Shown here one piece after another: positions 35,320-44,958 of a stretch of DNA of 60,901 nucleotides. Below the pieces are notes generated by a model. The model saw nothing but the letters and a program-made list of their open reading frames with translations. It searched no databases and was not told where the DNA came from. The DNA lies in contig JAHHHN010000033.1 in assembly GCA_019359325.1 (NCBI GenBank), forward strand, positions 1-60,901. Reading direction: 5' to 3'. How positions within the stretch are numbered: position 1 is the first letter of the stretch; every line of letters starts with the position of its first letter. The position numbers were made by a program, and so were the translations under genes. The stretch comes from Mojavia pulchra JT2-VF2. Its GTDB lineage: Bacteria; Cyanobacteriota; Cyanobacteriia; Cyanobacteriales; Nostocaceae.

Positions 35320-36165
35320 ATGAGACAGTACTTAGGATTTAAGAAACGTTGTTTATTAGTTTATACATCTTTGCTGGCGAGTACAGTATTAGTAACCTCA
35401 CCTAGTAAAGCTGCTACTTTTGCTTCATCTGGAGGAAATGTACTGTTTACAAACTTTAGCCAAAGTCCAGTTGGTATTCTTACAAACACTGATGTTGATA
35501 CTGTAACTGTTGGTCAAGATAGTAGCGTAGTTGCTAAAGCTGAGGCAACCGCATCTTTTATTAAAGAAAATCCCACATTAGCAGACAATTTTTCATTTAG
35601 TGAGGCTACAGGTAACGGTCAAAATTATTTCGGACTGGCAACAAGCGAAGCTATAATTGCTGGTAGTTTTGTAATAGAGGAAAATAGTTTTTTCTCATTT
35701 GACTTCATAGCTTCTTTATCTTTATCAGCATCAGCCGATAATTCAGAAACAGAGAATGCAAGTGCAAGTGGAAATATATTTTTTACATTAATTGATATTT
35801 CTAATAACAGTATTTTAGCTTATTTTGATTTAACAGGAAATTTAAGCGTTAAGGGCGATAACGATTTCCTCAAATCTCAAAAAACTGATAATGTTACCTT
35901 AAATTTCTCTGTTATAGATTTTACTGAATCGCCAAAATCTGGTTTTGCTTTTTTTGAAGGTTCTGTACAACGTTACTTCAGTAACAAAACAACTGTAAAT
36001 TTAATAGAGGTTAAGAAAAATCAAGCTCGTGTTTCAGTCCCTGAATATTCAAGTGGCGTAACTTTGCTTATCAGTTGTGGTCTAATTTCTATTTTAGTGC
36101 GACGTCAACGCCAAAAAATCACCTCAATTTACTTATCAACAAACAAAGCCACCTTGAATATTTAA
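35320..36165 (+). CDS. PEP-CTERM protein with an RTX-partner-like beta domain
   Basis: A signal peptide (CLLVYTSLLASTVLVTSPSK, then AA) and a C-terminal PEP-CTERM tag (VPEYSSGVTLLISCGLISIL, then VRRQRQ) frame a ~220-residue beta-rich domain. The domain (FSFDFIASLSLSASADNSET, ILAYFDLTGNLSVKG, QRYFSNKTTVNLIEVKKN) resembles the N-terminal region of the two RTX proteins at 47064 and 48794 (FSFNFSADLALSAKEIENP, YERKFTKETTITLVEIDAS). It is likely an extracellular or envelope protein processed by an exosortase. No exosortase is in the window. Confidence 0.8.
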   Translation: MRQYLGFKKRCLLVYTSLLASTVLVTSPSKAATFASSGGNVLFTNFSQSPVGILTNTDVDTVTVGQDSSVVAKAEATASFIKENPTLADNFSFSEATGNGQNYFGLATSEAIIAGSFVIEENSFFSFDFIASLSLSASADNSETENASASGNIFFTLIDISNNSILAYFDLTGNLSVKGDNDFLKSQKTDNVTLNFSVIDFTESPKSGFAFFEGSVQRYFSNKTTVNLIEVKKNQARVSVPEYSSGVTLLISCGLISILVRRQRQKITSIYLSTNKATLNI

Positions 36166-36485
36166 AGACAACTGTGCAATTAATTTTACTTTGTTATTCA
36201 GCACTGTTTAGGTGAGAGAGGTCATACCGAGTTGCATTCAAAGATAGTAAATTAGGGCAGCAGAGGAGCAGGAAGAGAAGTTGCCAGGAGGGTTTCCCTC
36301 CAAGCAAACTTCGGGGAGCAGGGGAGAGTTATTGTATAAGACGCGATTAATCGCGTACTTTCCCCTCTGCCCCTCAAGCTTGTGAGAATTGCGGGGTATG
36401 TACTTTAAATTTTGCCCTCTATTTTTATTTTCCCAGAGTGATGGAAAAGTCATAGATTCACCCAGCACAATGAGTATGCTTTTTC
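36166..36485. other. Gene-free interval
   Basis: Holds purine-rich repeat sequence (GGAGCAGGGGAGAG, CTTCGGGGAGCAGG) like other spacers in the window. Nothing coding was recognised. It separates the chromosomal-type region from the long minus-strand block. Confidence 0.5.
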
Positions 36486-37715
36486 TTACAATGTAATAAC
36501 TTCTGAAGTAACACCCATTGCAGTGAGCATTTCCTGAATTTCATTGCGGTAAATTGAGTTCATCACAATTACCTGATCTGGTTGATAGTCGCGGAGGAAT
36601 TCTGGCGACATGATTTCTTTACCTACTCCTGGGATAAATTTTCCATGACGGTGAGGATTGATATCAACAACATATTCAATCAGATCAATGGCATCCAGAG
36701 TGGTCAGAAACGCAACACACTTAGACCCCGAACCCCAAATTACGGCCCGCTTACCTTGAGATTGCAGGTTCTCTAAGTGAAGCCTCCATTTTTGCAAATG
36801 ATTCTGGATTTGAGTAGCAAAAGTTTGGACATACTGAGCGGTCTGCTCAATACTTTCCTCTAAAGGATGAATTTTATCAGATGATGTGGCGACTGGACGC
36901 GCTTCAATTAAGAGGTACTGTTCCCCATAAGTGCGATATAAATCTATGACCTCAAACCCACAAGCACGGAATAAGCGGGCTAGAGAACCAGGGGTAAAGT
37001 AAGAACAGTGTTCGTAGTAGATGTCTTCAAACGCTAAATCTTGCAATACTCGAATTGTATCAGGAATCTCAAAGAAGACGATTGTGTTAGTGCGATCGCC
37101 AATTGAACGCCGGACTTTGGTGACAAATTCTGCTGTTGGTTGAATATGCTCCAAAGTATGGCGACAGCAAATAAAATCGCCTACATACTCGGCATGATGC
37201 TCATCATAATATTCTTGAATGAACTTCACCCTATCTGCTGCTTGACTTTGAACCCGACCTGGCACTACGCTGGGGTCGATACCCACACCACGATTGTTAC
37301 CTAACTCACACAACAGCAGTAAAAAGTCTCCTTTACTACAACCAATCTCGATAATATCTTTGTTGTGCAAGTCATATTTATCGATCAGGTGATTGGCTAA
37401 ATCAATAGCAAATTTATTGAAAGTAGGTGAAAAACTTTGCTGGTCTTCGTAGTTAGGGGCATAAGCTGACCACTTAGAATCAAAGGCTACATTGGTAATA
37501 AAGCCACAGCGATCGCAATAGCCCAAGACTACATCTCCACAAGGAAAATCTAAAGCTTGTTGCGGTGTCGATGTCATGAGACAGCTATGCACAGGAACGT
37601 TACGCACCTCATAAAATATCGACAATTCGTGATGACCACAGTTCGGACAGGTAGATTCTTGGAGAGAATTTTGTTTATTTTGCTTAATATTTTTGATTAA
37701 TTGTTGTTGAATCAT
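36486..37715 (-). CDS. Class I SAM methyltransferase, C-methyltransferase type (TylC3-like)
   Basis: The start at 37715 (MIQQQLIKNIKQNKQNSLQE) is chosen for the AAGGAGAT site before it. The ~409-residue product has an N-terminal zinc-ribbon-like domain with two Cys pairs (CPNCGH and YCDRCG), a SAM-binding core (DIIEIGCSKGDFLLLLCELG, FICCRHTLEHIQPTAEF) and a C-terminal Rossmann-like domain (RAVIWGSGSKCVAFLTTLDA, VVDINPHRHGKFIPG). This is the architecture of sugar C-methyltransferases that act on nucleotide-linked 4-ketosugars. It is the last gene of the glycan block. Confidence 0.85.
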   Translation of the reverse strand: MIQQQLIKNIKQNKQNSLQESTCPNCGHHELSIFYEVRNVPVHSCLMTSTPQQALDFPCGDVVLGYCDRCGFITNVAFDSKWSAYAPNYEDQQSFSPTFNKFAIDLANHLIDKYDLHNKDIIEIGCSKGDFLLLLCELGNNRGVGIDPSVVPGRVQSQAADRVKFIQEYYDEHHAEYVGDFICCRHTLEHIQPTAEFVTKVRRSIGDRTNTIVFFEIPDTIRVLQDLAFEDIYYEHCSYFTPGSLARLFRACGFEVIDLYRTYGEQYLLIEARPVATSSDKIHPLEESIEQTAQYVQTFATQIQNHLQKWRLHLENLQSQGKRAVIWGSGSKCVAFLTTLDAIDLIEYVVDINPHRHGKFIPGVGKEIMSPEFLRDYQPDQVIVMNSIYRNEIQEMLTAMGVTSEVITL

Positions 37716-37759
37716 TTTTATCTCCTTATACATTTAAATTTGTTAAGTCTTAAGAGGAT

Positions 37760-37915
37760 GCCTGAAAAGTATTAGATATTTCGCCTGATCCCCCATAGCT
37801 CCCCTTTTTAAGGGGGGAATAATCTCAAAGTCCACGGCAGTTGCTACAACGGGGGGAACCCCCGCAACGCACTGCCTCCCCTTTTTAAGGGGGATTTAGG
37901 GGGATTTACAAGTCT
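37760..37915. repeat. Palindromic spacer repeat, distantly related to the 158-bp MITE
   Basis: CCCCCATAGCTCCCC... and ...GGGGGATTTAGGGGGATT arms frame a GC-rich centre (GTTGCTACAACGGGGGGAAC). The terminal ACTTACGCAC ends are absent, so it is a different family or a decayed copy. It separates the methyltransferase gene from the SDR gene. Confidence 0.5.
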
Positions 37916-37955
37916 CAAATACAACATCAAAAAGTTTTCAAACATCCTCTAATAA

Positions 37956-38732
37956 CTAATCTTTACCTGCTGCTAGATAGCCACCATCTACTGGTAATAT
38001 TGCTCCGGTGATGAAAGAAGCTTCATCAGAAGCTAAAAAAGCAACAGCAGTTGCCACTTCTTCCGGTTCACCAATGCGATTCATCGGATAGGATTGGCAT
38101 ACTTTCTGATAAGTTTCAGGCTCGCTTAACCACTTTTGTGTCAACGGTGTAGTCACCACCCCTGGACAAATGCAGTTGACGCGAATATTGTCAGTCGCAT
38201 GAGCCACAGCCATGTGTCTAGTGAGATTAATCACTCCTCCCTTAGCTGAGTGGAACGCCATACCTTCGGGAAAACCTGTCAGTCCTCCAATAGAAGAGAT
38301 GTGGACTATCGAACCACCATGAACTTTTCGCATCTGGGGGATAGAGAACTTTGAGATTAGATAAACTCCTTTGAGGTCTGTATTAATCACCTGCTCCCAA
38401 AGTTCAACTGAGGTATCTACCACAGTTCTGCCACCCCCATAAATTCCCGCACTGGTACACAAAACATCTAGCCGATTAAATTGACTGATAATCTGGTCAA
38501 CCGCACGTTGACAATCGGACTCTTGAGTGACATCGCATTTGATTTCCAATGCTTTACCACCAAGAGATTCAATTTCCTGGCGTACTAGGAGAGCCTTTTC
38601 TAAGTCTCTGCCCACAACACCAATAGCAGCACCCTCGATAGCCAATCGAATGGCGATCGCTCGCCCTAGTCCACTATTTCCGCCTGTAATTAAAGCAACT
38701 TTATTTTCAAACCGCCTAGATAATATATTCAT
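37956..38732 (-). CDS. SDR-family oxidoreductase with Phe at the catalytic Tyr position
   Basis: The 258-residue product is a classical SDR: cofactor site LITGGNSGLGRAIAIRLAIE, active-site Ser region VHISSIGGLTGFPEG, and the C-terminal FLASDEASFITGAILPVDGG. The usual YxxxK is AFHSAK here, so residue 160 is Phe and Lys164 is kept. The codon is TTC, one base from TAC. Without the Tyr, ordinary proton transfer would be impaired, so it may have a different chemistry, be non-catalytic, or have been altered recently. Its position among sugar enzymes suggests a ketosugar substrate. Confidence 0.85.
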   Translation of the reverse strand: MNILSRRFENKVALITGGNSGLGRAIAIRLAIEGAAIGVVGRDLEKALLVRQEIESLGGKALEIKCDVTQESDCQRAVDQIISQFNRLDVLCTSAGIYGGGRTVVDTSVELWEQVINTDLKGVYLISKFSIPQMRKVHGGSIVHISSIGGLTGFPEGMAFHSAKGGVINLTRHMAVAHATDNIRVNCICPGVVTTPLTQKWLSEPETYQKVCQSYPMNRIGEPEEVATAVAFLASDEASFITGAILPVDGGYLAAGKD

Positions 38733-38808
38733 TTATTTGGCTCTTGATTACTTTACTAAGCGAAATGAACATTATTTACTCAATTTTTCAGGTTGGACAT
38801 TTTAAGTT

Positions 38809-39627
38809 TTAGTTGAAACGATAGCGACGGAAAAACTCATAATTTTGAAAAAAACAGTCGAGAAAATCACCCTGAGCAACATCCCCAAGAGTTACCCATC
38901 GAGGATCGGGCTTGAGACGAGTCATCTGCGACTGATGTTGTTCCAGTGCAATGCGTTTGTGGTCTAAAACAGCATGGATATCAACAGCGCAGCTAAACTG
39001 TTGGAGTAACCGGAGACTGCTTGCTAAGTTTTGTCGCCAAACCGCTAAAGCTGGACTTTTATCGCCTTCAAAAACAGTCCAAGGCCAATGCCGCCAAAAC
39101 CAAATCGGATACTCATACACTGTGACTGGAATGCCGCACTGCCTTAATGCAGCAATCACGATCTGATTCGTGGCATCGTGATCGGGCACTCCATCTTGGA
39201 CATAGGGAATAAATACAGTTTCCGGGAAAATCCTGAAAATAATCTGTTTAACTTTCTCAATAGCGATCGCCTGATTATAAGCTAAACTACCATCTCCAAT
39301 TCCCAGGAAAAATACATTTGTTGGTTCAACGCCCAGTTTTTCAGCAGCAGCTAGCGCTTCTTGGGCACGGATAGCCTTGAGCTTTTCGGCTGGGATTAAA
39401 TGGGAATGGGATTGGCTGCCATCCGTCATAAATACAATTTTTAAATCCGCCCCAGCCTGCTTTTTCTGAAAAATAGTGCCACCACAACCAAGAGTTTCAT
39501 CATCGGGATGAGGAGCAAAGACAATTGCCGATTGACAGAGGTGGGTGCGATCGCATTCGATGCGGCGGCTTTCCATTAGTGCGCGGCAGACACGACGTAT
39601 AGGTATCTGTATAGCAACTGGATTCAT
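38809..39627 (-). CDS. PIG-L family deacetylase
   Basis: The 272-residue product contains the zinc-binding APHPDDETLGCGGTIFQKKQ and a later DGVPDHDATNQIVIAA (HxxH-like) motif. PIG-L enzymes remove acetyl groups from N-acetyl sugars, such as GlcNAc-inositol derivatives and other N-acetyl-glycoconjugates. Here, among sugar-nucleotide and glycosyltransferase genes, a sugar or glycan substrate is likely. It starts 18 bases downstream of the TPR-glycosyltransferase stop (39646), so they are co-transcribed. Confidence 0.88.
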   Translation of the reverse strand: MNPVAIQIPIRRVCRALMESRRIECDRTHLCQSAIVFAPHPDDETLGCGGTIFQKKQAGADLKIVFMTDGSQSHSHLIPAEKLKAIRAQEALAAAEKLGVEPTNVFFLGIGDGSLAYNQAIAIEKVKQIIFRIFPETVFIPYVQDGVPDHDATNQIVIAALRQCGIPVTVYEYPIWFWRHWPWTVFEGDKSPALAVWRQNLASSLRLLQQFSCAVDIHAVLDHKRIALEQHQSQMTRLKPDPRWVTLGDVAQGDFLDCFFQNYEFFRRYRFN

Positions 39628-39645
39628 GGCATTGACTCCTAAGGA

Positions 39646-41739
39646 TTAGGCACTTAACAAGGCCAAACTCGAAGCTGGTATTGCTTGGCAGCAGAGGTTG
39701 GTATACAGATGTTGCAAGTCAACAGCCACCTTGTCGAAGGTAAATTGTTCCACACCGCGCTGACGGGCAGCCTGACCCATCGCTTTTCTGAGATCGGCAT
39801 CTTTTAACAGATGTATAATAGCGTCTGCTAAAGCATTTACATCACTGCGCTCAACAATGAGACCAGTTTTGCCATGCTCAACCAATTCTGGAAAAGCACC
39901 TCCTTGGGTAGCTACTACAGGCAATCCAGTAATCATGGCTTCTGCAATTGGCATACCAAATGCTTCATGACAAATACTGGGGAAGACAAAAATATCAGCC
40001 TGTTGATATAAGTTCGGCAGTTGAGAGGGTGGTAATAGCCCTGTGAAGGTAACTGGAGGAGCTGTGCCTTCACCCACCTGCTCACTTAACTGCGCCATAT
40101 ATTGCCTTAAATAACCAGTCCAAGCATCATCTTGTTGGTGGAATGAGGCTAATGCCGAAACTTTTGGATCATCACTCAATCCCACTAGATATTCATAAGG
40201 TATTACACCGACAGGGCCAACCAAAGTTAGTTGAACATTGGGGTCATGCAGCAATACCTGGCGAAACGCTTCTAACAGGATATGGCTACCCTTCTCAGGA
40301 CAGACTCGGCCGACAAATAGTAATTTTTTAATTGGTTTTTGCGAGGACGATTTAACGGTTTGGGGTTGAGCCAGAAAGTCGAGATATCGGTCAGCATCCA
40401 CTCCATTGGCAATTACCTGACATCGCTCGCTAAACTGAAGAAAACGCTGCTGTACTTGCCCTGAGATATACTGACTGGGACTAAGTACGCAGTCCACAGC
40501 ACCCAGCCGTCGCTCCAGTGTTTTATGGTCGAGTTGGTTTAACCACTCACAATGCGTATGTAAGACAATTTTGCATTTCGGATTGAGGGCGCGGATGATG
40601 GGGGCGAACTGAGACAAGTTGTGGATATGAACCACATCACAGGGATGCTTTCTCAAATCATGGGCGATTTGCAATGCATATGCCGCATAGTACAGGCTAG
40701 ACGCAAAACTGGGACGGGTTGAACTGTAAAAGCCAGGAATTTCCTCCAGCCGCTTGAGGGCAGAACGGTCGAGTTTGATCGGAATGTATTTATACCGCAC
40801 CCCTTCATACACACTTTCCTGTCTTTTTTCTCCGCCGGTGTACACCGTAATGTCGCTCGTTGCCGCTAACCGCCGGGCCATCTCATAGGTGAGAATGCCA
40901 ATCGAATCGGCGGGTGTAGGATAACGCGTCAAGACAAACGGCTGACCGATAAAGGCCACTTTTAATCTTGATGAATTCTGCTGTTGGGGAGGCGGTGTTA
41001 GCTGAGTCAGCTTTTGACGGGATAAGGTCTTGTACAATGACGAATCACTGGGATTTATCTCTAGCGCCTTTTGATAGCAACACACCGCCTCATCAGTTTC
41101 ACCTTGGGCTTGTAGTACCACTCCCAGGTTATAATGAGCGATCGCCAAGTCAGGTTGTAAGTCCAGGGCTTGACGATAGTAGGTAGTTGCAGATTTAAAG
41201 TCACCCGCTTTCTTACGATTCACCCCTAGATCGTGATTTAGCTGTGCAAACTTAACTTGTTGTTCTGGCGAAAGTTTGCCTTGGCTATGCAGGGCGTTGG
41301 CCAAATTGACTTCGGCTTCGGGAAAGTTAGGTTGCAGTTGCAGAGCTTTTTGGTAAGAAGCGATCGCATCGTTGACCTTTCCCTGCTGTTGCAATGTGTA
41401 GCCCAAGTTGTTGTAGATGACAAATGCCTGGGGCTGAAGTGCTAGAGCCTTTTGGTATGCCTCTACTGCTGCCGATAAATGACCTTGAATTTGATGCACA
41501 TTTCCCAAGCTAAACCAGGCTTTAAAAGATGCAGGCTGTGCCTTTAACAATGTATACAGTAGTTTTTCAGCGGTCTGATATTGTCCTGCCTGTTGGGCCA
41601 GCATACTAAGACCATGTAAGGCGTCAGGATGATCGGGTTGTTTTGCTAGAATCTGCCGATAAATCTGCTCGGCTTGCACTAAACGATTAACCCGTTGATA
41701 TTGAACAGCAAGTTTAATGGCTTCACCAACAGTGGACAT
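39646..41739 (-). CDS. TPR-repeat protein fused to a GT4 glycosyltransferase
   Basis: Residues ~1-250 are tandem TPRs (RLVQAEQIYRQILAKQPDHP, YNNLGYTLQQQGKVNDAIAS) with a non-canonical linker (NALHSQGKLSPEQQVKFAQL) shared with the other TPR genes in this block. Residues ~260-690 are a GT-B fold GT4-type transferase: VAFIGQPFVLTRYPTPADSI, VHIHNLSQFAPIIRAL, LLFVGRVCPEKGSHILLEAF and the donor-binding HEAFGMPIAEAMITGLPVVA. TPRs may hold a protein acceptor or partner. The sugar donor is not determinable. No export signal, so a cytosolic or membrane-peripheral location is likely. Confidence 0.9.
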   Translation of the reverse strand: MSTVGEAIKLAVQYQRVNRLVQAEQIYRQILAKQPDHPDALHGLSMLAQQAGQYQTAEKLLYTLLKAQPASFKAWFSLGNVHQIQGHLSAAVEAYQKALALQPQAFVIYNNLGYTLQQQGKVNDAIASYQKALQLQPNFPEAEVNLANALHSQGKLSPEQQVKFAQLNHDLGVNRKKAGDFKSATTYYRQALDLQPDLAIAHYNLGVVLQAQGETDEAVCCYQKALEINPSDSSLYKTLSRQKLTQLTPPPQQQNSSRLKVAFIGQPFVLTRYPTPADSIGILTYEMARRLAATSDITVYTGGEKRQESVYEGVRYKYIPIKLDRSALKRLEEIPGFYSSTRPSFASSLYYAAYALQIAHDLRKHPCDVVHIHNLSQFAPIIRALNPKCKIVLHTHCEWLNQLDHKTLERRLGAVDCVLSPSQYISGQVQQRFLQFSERCQVIANGVDADRYLDFLAQPQTVKSSSQKPIKKLLFVGRVCPEKGSHILLEAFRQVLLHDPNVQLTLVGPVGVIPYEYLVGLSDDPKVSALASFHQQDDAWTGYLRQYMAQLSEQVGEGTAPPVTFTGLLPPSQLPNLYQQADIFVFPSICHEAFGMPIAEAMITGLPVVATQGGAFPELVEHGKTGLIVERSDVNALADAIIHLLKDADLRKAMGQAARQRGVEQFTFDKVAVDLQHLYTNLCCQAIPASSLALLSA

Positions 41740-41811
41740 ATCCCCTATCTTCTTTTGAGCGATGGCTATAAAAAAATTGATAAATTCAGCTGATTGAGAA
41801 TCAGTACATCC

Positions 41812-43056
41812 CTAGACAATCTTGGGTTGTGGAATCGGAATAATAAATTGACCGCCTTTTTGCCGATAAGCTGTTTGTTGCTGCATGATTTCATCAGCAA
41901 AATTCCAAGCCAGAATCAACACATAATCTGGCTGATCCTCTAAAAGTTTATCGGGCGAAAAAATCGGTAGATGATTACCGCCCATATAGCGTCCATGCTT
42001 ATGTGGATTGAGATCCACGACATAATCTAATAACTGGCGATCAATCCCGACATAGCTCAACAAAGTTGTTGCTTTGGCCGCTGCACCATAGCCAACGATT
42101 CGCTTACCTTGTTGTTTAAGATCCCGGAGAATTTCTCCTAGAGTTTGCTTGATCGCCCGGACGCGATCGCCAAAATCGCGGTAAAAATCAATTCTATCTA
42201 CACCTCGTTGAATTTCTTGCTCTAAAAGCTGAGTTACCGATTCCTCGGCTGCATCATCATGTTCCACAAACAGCCGTAATGACCCCCCATGAATAGCAAC
42301 TCGCTGCACTCGATTGAGAAACAATCCATGCCGTCTAAACAAGCGATCTAGAGCCGTGACAGAAAAGTAACACAAATGCTGATGATAGATTGTATCAAAC
42401 TCACAATGGTCAACTAAGTCAACCACGTAAGGCACCTCAATCACCGCCACACCTGCTGGTTTGAGAATTGTCGCTATACCTTCGACAAAACCATTCAAGT
42501 CTGGCACATGAGCTAAGACGTTATTGGCTAAAAAAACGTCCGCCTGTTTTCCTTCACTGCGTAAATTTACCGCTAGGTGTTTACTAAAAAAGGTACAAAG
42601 GGTAGGAACGCCAGCTTTTTGGGCTACCCCAGCAGGCCCATCGGCAGGGTCAATTCCCAACACAGGAATACCCCGTCCGACAAAATGCTTGAGCATATAA
42701 CCATCATTGCTAGCTGCTTCCAGTACCAAGCTATTACCATCAAGTTGCCGCGACTCGATAATTGCTAAAGCACTTTCTTGAAAATGCCGCATCAGAGAGG
42801 GAGATACCGAGGAAAAGTAAGGATAATTTCGGCAAAACAAAATCTCTGGCGGTACTGTCTCGGTGATTTGCAACAGCCCACTGCTAGGAGAAAAAGCTAG
42901 ATCCAGAGAAGCCGTATATTCTGGTTGATTGAGTTGTTCCTCAGTCAGTAGGGCATCGGCTAGAGGTGTATGACCAAAGGAAATGATTAGTTCTAGGTCA
43001 TCCTCACCATTAGCACGACAAGGTGGTAGCAAGCCGCGAGCAACTAGGTTAAGCAT
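41812..43056 (-). CDS. C-methyltransferase-type SAM enzyme with degenerate zinc site
   Basis: The start at 43056 ([20 protein letters not shown]) is favoured. The enzyme matches the TylC3-like layout: SAM core [40 protein letters not shown], and a C-terminal Rossmann-like part ([33 protein letters not shown]). The N-terminal zinc knuckle is degraded: CRANG in place of CxxCG, and FSPSSG in place of the usual FCPDCG. Family members keep four Cys. Sequence otherwise looks intact, so the protein may fold without zinc. Confidence 0.83.
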   Translation of the reverse strand: MLNLVARGLLPPCRANGEDDLELIISFGHTPLADALLTEEQLNQPEYTASLDLAFSPSSGLLQITETVPPEILFCRNYPYFSSVSPSLMRHFQESALAIIESRQLDGNSLVLEAASNDGYMLKHFVGRGIPVLGIDPADGPAGVAQKAGVPTLCTFFSKHLAVNLRSEGKQADVFLANNVLAHVPDLNGFVEGIATILKPAGVAVIEVPYVVDLVDHCEFDTIYHQHLCYFSVTALDRLFRRHGLFLNRVQRVAIHGGSLRLFVEHDDAAEESVTQLLEQEIQRGVDRIDFYRDFGDRVRAIKQTLGEILRDLKQQGKRIVGYGAAAKATTLLSYVGIDRQLLDYVVDLNPHKHGRYMGGNHLPIFSPDKLLEDQPDYVLILAWNFADEIMQQQTAYRQKGGQFIIPIPQPKIV

Positions 43057-43087
43057 AAAAAAGCTCTCTTCTGAAATTATTAACAAT

Positions 43088-44140
43088 TCATACCGCTAGG
43101 GAATATGCTAGGGACGGATGTTTCCAGCGTAAAGTCTCATCAATTTGTCCACTACTTAGCAGTTGTTGAATATGGGCAATCCGCTGATAGCGGGGCCCTT
43201 CAAACTCTTCTAAGGTCAGACCAATGCGTTGATAAGTTTGGTATAGTTCTTCGGCTCCCTTACGGGCATTCCACTGCGGTTGGAAGTCTGGTAGCATTTG
43301 AGTAATTTTGCTACAGTCAACTCGATAGCAGCGTTTATCTGGGCCAGCATTGGCTGCATATTCAATCTGACAGCCCGGAACTGTTTGTTGAACAATCTCA
43401 GCTAATTCACGGATGCGGTAGTTATCCTCATTACGTCCCACATTGAAAGCCTGATTGTGAGTGACCTCTCTTGGAGCTTTCAAGACCGCAATAAAAGCTC
43501 TAGAAATATCTTCAATATGGACAATTGGCCGCCAAGGAGTACCGTCGCTCTTGATATAAACTTGTCCGGTAGTAAACGCCCAAGCCACGAGATTGTTGAG
43601 GACTAAATCAAACCGCAGACGTGGCGACACACCATAAGCTGTCGCGTTACGCAAAAAAGTTGGGCTGAAATTATCATCTGCTAATTTACTCACATCTTGT
43701 TCGGTTTTCACTTTGGAAATACCGTAGGGAGTTACAGGATTAAACGCAGATTCTTCAGTTAACCAATCGTCTCCACCTGCTCCATAGTTACTGCAAGAAG
43801 AGGAGAAAATAAAGCGTTCAACTCCAACTTGTTTAGCTAAGGTTGCGAGATGCACAGAAGCGGCATGATTGATTTCATAGGTTAAATCTGGGCGCAAATT
43901 GCCTAAAGGATCATTTGACAGTGCTGCTAAATGTAAGACAGCATCAAAGCCTATCAAATCAGCAGCCTCTACATCTCGAATATCTTTCTTAAGTTCAGGA
44001 ATCTCTTGAATCCCACTGCCAAAAGTGCTTCCTTTAAACAAATCGCTATCTAACCCAACTACCTCATATCCCGCTGACAGCAGCAGGGGTACCATTACCG
44101 TTCCGATGTAACCGCGATGTCCCGTAACCAATACTCTCAT
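43088..44140 (-). CDS. NAD-dependent epimerase/dehydratase (extended SDR)
   Basis: The 350-residue product begins [20 protein letters not shown] (GxxGxxG). It has SSSCSNYG and the catalytic TPYGISK (YxxxK), [14 protein letters not shown] and [10 protein letters not shown], all typical of sugar-nucleotide epimerases/dehydratases. Its N-terminus overlaps the 3' end of the cytidylyltransferase gene by 77 bases. It may act on the CDP-sugar made upstream, possibly as the missing CDP-glucose 4,6-dehydratase step or an epimerisation. That is inference. Confidence 0.88.
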   Translation of the reverse strand: MRVLVTGHRGYIGTVMVPLLLSAGYEVVGLDSDLFKGSTFGSGIQEIPELKKDIRDVEAADLIGFDAVLHLAALSNDPLGNLRPDLTYEINHAASVHLATLAKQVGVERFIFSSSCSNYGAGGDDWLTEESAFNPVTPYGISKVKTEQDVSKLADDNFSPTFLRNATAYGVSPRLRFDLVLNNLVAWAFTTGQVYIKSDGTPWRPIVHIEDISRAFIAVLKAPREVTHNQAFNVGRNEDNYRIRELAEIVQQTVPGCQIEYAANAGPDKRCYRVDCSKITQMLPDFQPQWNARKGAEELYQTYQRIGLTLEEFEGPRYQRIAHIQQLLSSGQIDETLRWKHPSLAYSLAV

Positions 44141-44918
44141 CTACTTTATCCTCCCAAATTTTCCAAGGTGCGTTACCACCATCCCACAGTTTTTCTAAGC
44201 GATGTTTATCTCGCAGGGTGTCCATACACTGCCAGAAACCAGAGTAGCGATAAGCCATCAACTGGCCGTCTTTGGCTAATCGCTCTAGGGGTTCCTTTTC
44301 CCACTGAGTGCGATCGCTATCAACATAATCAAAAACCCCAGGTTCTAACACAAAGAAAGCACCGTTAATCCAACCTTCATGGACTTGAGGTTTTTCGGAA
44401 AACTCTACAACCTGGTCTCCATCCAGCGTTGGCAATCCAAAACGAGCCGGCGGACGAACCACGGTCATAGTTGCTAATTTGCCATGTCTGCGGTGAAAGG
44501 CTAATAAATCTTGCAAATTCAAGTCAGAAACACCATCTCCCCAGGTCAGCATAAAAGTATCCTTACCCATATAAGGAGCTAGTCGCTTAATTCGACCGCC
44601 TGTATTCGTAGACAGTCCAGTATCAATTAACTCTACAGTCCAATCGAGTTGATAACCACCATGCCTTTTTATTTCACCATTTGCTAAATTCACAGTCAGA
44701 TTACTCTTTAATGAAGAATAATCCACCATGTATTTCTTAATCATTTCAGCTTTATAGCCGAGGGCAATAACAAAATCTTTGAAACCATAATGATAGTAAT
44801 GCCTCATGATGTGCCAGAGAATGGGCTGACCACCAATTTCTACCATCGGCTTTGGTTTAGATTCTGTTTCTTCAGCTAGCCTAGTGCCTAATCCCCCTGC
44901 AAGAATTCCTACTTTCAT
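44064..44918 (-). CDS. rfbF: Glucose-1-phosphate cytidylyltransferase
   Basis: The 284-residue product has the nucleotidyltransferase signature MKVGILAGGLGTRLAEETES, KPKPMVEIGGQPILWHIM, the metal/sugar region MLTWGDGVSDLNLQDLLAFH, WINGAFFVLEPGVFDYV and FWQCMDTLRDKHRLEKLW. These match RfbF enzymes making CDP-glucose from glucose-1-phosphate and CTP. Family length is about 257 residues. The extra C-terminal residues come from a frame that overlaps the next gene by 77 bases. CDP-glucose is the precursor of branched and deoxy sugars used in surface glycans. No rfbG-type dehydratase is obvious nearby. Confidence 0.92.
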   Translation of the reverse strand: MKVGILAGGLGTRLAEETESKPKPMVEIGGQPILWHIMRHYYHYGFKDFVIALGYKAEMIKKYMVDYSSLKSNLTVNLANGEIKRHGGYQLDWTVELIDTGLSTNTGGRIKRLAPYMGKDTFMLTWGDGVSDLNLQDLLAFHRRHGKLATMTVVRPPARFGLPTLDGDQVVEFSEKPQVHEGWINGAFFVLEPGVFDYVDSDRTQWEKEPLERLAKDGQLMAYRYSGFWQCMDTLRDKHRLEKLWDGGNAPWKIWEDKVDESIGYGTSRLHRNGNGTPAAVSGI

Positions 44919-44958
44919 AATTGCATACTCCTGAAATTGTTGGTTAAAAATATTTGAA

